Shown here: in pieces, positions 61,301-64,000 of the stretch
Layout: each line of letters begins with the position of its first letter
Position numbering within the stretch: position 1 is the stretch's first letter
From: Archegozetes longisetosus
Taxonomy: Eukaryota > Arthropoda > Arachnida > Sarcoptiformes > Trhypochthoniidae
Reading direction: 5' to 3'
Assembly (NCBI GenBank): GCA_018873245.2
Contig: JAEMBT020000008.1
Coordinates: forward strand, 13,627,172-13,691,171
DNA length: 64,000 bases
Position numbers and translations under genes: made by a program
The notes under the pieces: generated by a model
Told to the model about the DNA's origin: nothing
The model's input: only the letters and a program-made list of their open reading frames with translations
The model's database searches: none

Positions 61301-62226
61301 TGATAGGGGGTCCATTCGGTACTTATATGGGCGGAAAACTATTAGGAGAGGGATATCCACACTCAAACGGACGACTTTATAACTATATGACAGTTTTCGC
61401 TACTAGTCTCGGTAGTCTGGTCGCTGCTCTAATCTGGATACTAGTTGTGATCAATGAAAAAAAGTCGATTCATGATCAAAATTCTAATCTCATTAATTCT
61501 ACTGAAGAAGAATCAAAATCTGATGCTGAGAAAAACGATGAGAAAACTCAAGATCTAAAAAGTGATGACAATCTTCTAATCTATAAAATGTTTGACATCG
61601 AGAATGTGAAGGAAGTTATAAGAACTTGCTTCAAATCTCGTCCTAATAAAGGGAGAGCACAAATATGGCTTTTATACCTGTCAATGTGTATTCTAATGAT
61701 ATCAAATACAAGTAATTCACCAATTCTGTTCCCTTATGTTGAAGATGTATTCCATTGGGACGCAGAACTATTTAGTACAGTCAAAAGCATAGCACCAATC
61801 GCTAACATCATAGGTGTAGCTCTAGTGGTGCCCTTATTATCTGGTTTTTTCAAAGTAAAAGACACTAATATAGGGCTAATTGGCTTCACTTCGATATTTT
61901 TGGCAGCACTACTATTGGGGACTATAGTGTCTCCAACTGGACTCTATATTTCGTATTTAGCCGGTAGTCTTACTGGCGCTGCCTCTATAGCTATTAGGTC
62001 ACTACTCTCTAAAATCGTATCTGAATCAGAAATCGGCAAAGTTTTCAGTTTGTTGGCAGCTCTCGAAACAGTGGTTCCATCATTAAATTCTGTATTTTAT
62101 AACACTTTATTTGAATATACAATTGATTTTTACCCAAGTCTTTGCTATCAAATTGCTGCCTCTCTTGTATTGATTCCATTATCTGTTTTTATGTGGATAG
62201 ATATGACTCGTATACAATTTTATTAA
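58360..62226 (+). CDS. SLC46-type major facilitator transporter
   Basis: Exons 58360-58783, 61102-61254 and 61307-62226 add to 1497 bases (498 residues). Start chosen at MTVFGYIRKEILPLL; the frame is also open a few codons upstream from a GTG. The first exon has KIEPFIFLFISSTSLSDLTA and the MFS A-loop GSWIDKYVHGRK. The second continues with the third and fourth membrane spans. The third has an acidic, Ser/Asp/Lys-rich central loop, then six spans ending RSLLSKIVSESEIGKVFSLL and LNSVFYNTLFEYT. This is the pattern of the SLC46 family (proton-coupled folate transporter SLC46A1 and its relatives). The substrate is not predicted. Intron 1 is 2.3 kb because it holds a solo LTR and a mariner element. 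Confidence 0.88.
59042..59695 (-). repeat. Solo LTR of the same Gypsy-type family as at 16.3 kb
   Basis: On the minus strand it begins TGTGAAATATAA and ends ATAAACGTGACA, 654 bp. The flanks carry a 4-bp duplication, atac, at 59038-59041 and 59696-59699. No internal element sequence is attached, so it is a recombination product. It lies antisense in intron 1 of the SLC46-like gene and contains a (GT)n run. Confidence 0.88.
59741..61034 (+). mobile_element. Mariner-like (DD41D, rosa-type) transposon
   Basis: The ends CAGGGTTATAAATTACTATT and inverse (about 28 bp, two differences) are bounded by TA at 59739-59740 and 61035-61036. It sits in intron 1 of the SLC46-like gene, same orientation, 45 bp from the solo LTR. 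The transposase spacing defines the DD41D group. Confidence 0.85.
59879..60988 (+). pseudogene. DD41D mariner transposase, two in-frame stops
   Basis: The frame starts MPKKLPPGAEAIINYLSKKG with a helix-turn-helix region (NPPTQNQLASTLNTSQPIIN). The second catalytic Asp is in VFLHHDKVTSHTA and the third in SPDASPLDFYVF, with 41 residues between them by count. One frame runs from start to end, but stops occur after HLAGDKW and after GEKPIEE. The first acid region reads VITLGESW. Total length about 369 codons. Inactive, but little decayed. Confidence 0.85.
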
Positions 62227-63388
62227 TTTTAAATTAATTCTTTGCTATTTATTCTGATGTTAATTCAATTTTTATATTGTTTATCATTTGATTGTTATTT
62301 AAATAAAACACATGAAAGTCACATCGAATTTCTGATATTTCCAACTGATGTTCATTTTTTAAAACCATTGAGAAAGCTGACTGCAAAAATTCAAAAGTTC
62401 TGGGCCTGATCTTTGACTTAGAAAATGTCAATTTTTCTGATACTGCTTGAACAACTGTTATTTTTAAACTTTCGAGTATTATATTGAAGAATTTCATTTT
62501 CTAGTCAACTCAAAAATCTAAAAATATCAGTTTTTCAACCAATACAACTCAAAGGCCAGACGCCCAAATCTTGCAAACTTTTTGATTCATTTTCTATAAG
62601 CATTAATTTGACTTAATTTTTAGCGGTACGTAAGCAAAACTTGGTTCGAGCTAATAATCCTAATCTCAACTCATATAATGTGATCAGTCTTATATATAAC
62701 AAAGCGAACTTTTGATAGTTATTCGAGAGAACAGTTTATTCTATAAGGTATTGCAAGTTAGACGCTCACAATAAATCAATCCCATGTGATGATACTTTTC
62801 GATCACTTCAGTTTAATTTGTGGAGCTGGACGTTTGTAAGAATGCATTAACTACTGTTTTGTTTGTTTCGATCAACTTTATTCTGACTACAACTTAATAA
62901 TAAAAACAAAATCATCGTTTTTATAAATAAAAGAAATATTTATCACCTATAGTGCATTAGTTTAACTCTCATTTTCAACTTTAATGTTTATAAACTTATA
63001 ACAGAACAAAACGTTGTTTTTCATAACATTCACTTCCAATAAGAGTATTTAAGTCAATATAAAATTTGTAATAAAGCATACAAAATAGTTTCTATAAAAT
63101 GTATAACTCCATTAGATATAAAATTACAAGTTTTCCCACAATCTATTGATGTGCAGTAATTCATTGAATCAATTGCATTTAATACAATTGAACTGTAAAT
63201 GTTGTCCTCTATTCAATTAAAAAGTACTGCATAATAAATAGCAAATCATTTTCATAAGGAAGTGAAATAATATGAAAAATAGTTTTAACCCTAATCAGCA
63301 ACAAATATATAAGCAATTATCGAGAAAACTTAGATCTCTCATAATCACCCCAGGGAGAAGTCTTGAAAAAATGGAGATAAATAAAAAT
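62227..63388. other. Intergenic stretch between the transporter and ABHD18
   Basis: AT-rich, both genes end here (convergent). The 82-codon minus frame at 62249-62497 has no similarity that I recognise. Confidence 0.5.
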
Positions 63389-63924
63389 CTAAACATTAAT
63401 ACTCTGAGTTGTCCTATTATCTAACAAGTTAGTTCCATAATATCTTTGAGCTGTCATATCGAGTGCGTCTGCTATTGCTTTCCTATATAGAAAAAGAATT
63501 GCACTTTCAATCAAAATTACCTTAATTTGAAGACAAATAACAAATTAGAGACAAACCTGAAGACATGAGCGTTGAAGAGAATGGCTGAGACATGACCACC
63601 GTCTATATAGCGTACGGTGGAACCAGGCCAGAGATCAGTCAAAGCTTGAATACCATTACGAGGAACATAACCATCATTTGTTGCATTTACGATAATTGCT
63701 AATTCGGGATCGACTGGTACTGAAAAGTTTCCTAAATGTGTGCACTCATCCATTATGCCTCTCATAAAATTAAATGTATTATTCATCGTTTCACCATTTT
63801 GTTCACCGTTTCCATTCTTATTCGCTGATTTTGAACCAATAAAAGGTATCAAATCTATGTTTAAGTCAAAGATTTTAGGAAACGTTTGTGCGAAGTGACG
63901 CCCAGCATCGAATGCAATGTTTTG
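63389..63924 (-). CDS. ABHD18: ABHD18-like alpha/beta hydrolase, 3' exons (partial)
   Basis: Two terminal exons, 63924-63557 and 63482-63389; the gene continues beyond the right edge. The reading has QNIAFDAGRHFAQTFP, FMRGIMDECTHLGNFSVPVD, then ELAIIVNATNDGYVPRNGI, WPGSTVRYIDGGHVSAILF and KAIADALDM. The Asp of NDGYVPR and the His of GGHVSA sit where the second and third members of the catalytic triad occur in this DUF2048 family. The nucleophile lies upstream, outside the window. The last 20 residues are not conserved. The family acts on lipids in mammals; the role here is inferred. Confidence 0.88.
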
Positions 63925-64000
63925 CTAAACAAATAAATTCACAGTTTATAGCAAATAAATGCAAAAACAATAGTTTGACAATACATTGTTCATAGACAGT

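Overview
The window is nuclear DNA of a metazoan. It is AT-rich, its genes are compact with many short introns (about 50-90 bp) and standard GT-AG junctions, and all recognisable host genes are animal orthologues. The arthropod wing-growth gene Dlish, a CYP2-clan P450 and an AIG1/GIMAP-like GTPase point to an arthropod, most likely a chelicerate such as an acariform mite. The species is inference.

Layout. 1-11.8 kb is an accessory block. It holds a hAT element nested in another hAT element (both with 8-bp target duplications), an indel-free 40-bp minisatellite, a 3.8-kb element with 212-bp inverted ends carrying a decayed Tc1 copy, a LINE fragment, fold-back elements rich in a GGGCGTGG motif, and an intron-containing partial copy of MRPS15. 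At 11.8-15.0 kb lies a five-exon AIG1/GIMAP-type GTPase (-). 16.3-23.1 kb is a graveyard: a Gypsy-type LTR fossil, envelope-like and integrase-tail pieces, and four palindromic or TIR elements inserted in them. 23.6-24.5 kb is a Merlin transposon remnant, and 24.7-26.1 kb is duplicated intron-like DNA.

26-47 kb is the gene-dense host part: an Scm-like FCS+2xMBT exon (+), MRPS15 (-), a short-chain dehydrogenase (+), a one-TM terminal exon (+), RFT1 (+, seven exons, complete), Dlish (+, complete), TAX1BP3/TIP-1 (+, complete), listerin LTN1 (-, about 20 exons) and Polycomblike (-, complete). An intronless CYP2-clan P450 (+) lies at 51.0-52.6 kb. 53.1-57.0 kb holds a Polinton/adintovirus-like fossil with a packaging ATPase and a penton-type capsid gene. 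58.4-62.2 kb is an SLC46-type transporter (+) whose first intron contains a solo LTR, matching the LTR at 16 kb, and a DD41D mariner. The window ends in the 3' exons of ABHD18 (-).

The host genes are mostly unrelated housekeeping genes: ribosome rescue (LTN1), mitochondrial ribosome (MRPS15), N-glycosylation (RFT1), Polycomb (Polycomblike, Scm-like) and Fat/Dachs growth control (Dlish). No operon logic is expected or seen. Six long palindromes in 64 kb and a TAAATG motif at most start codons of the Polinton-like block are the most distinctive non-genic signals.
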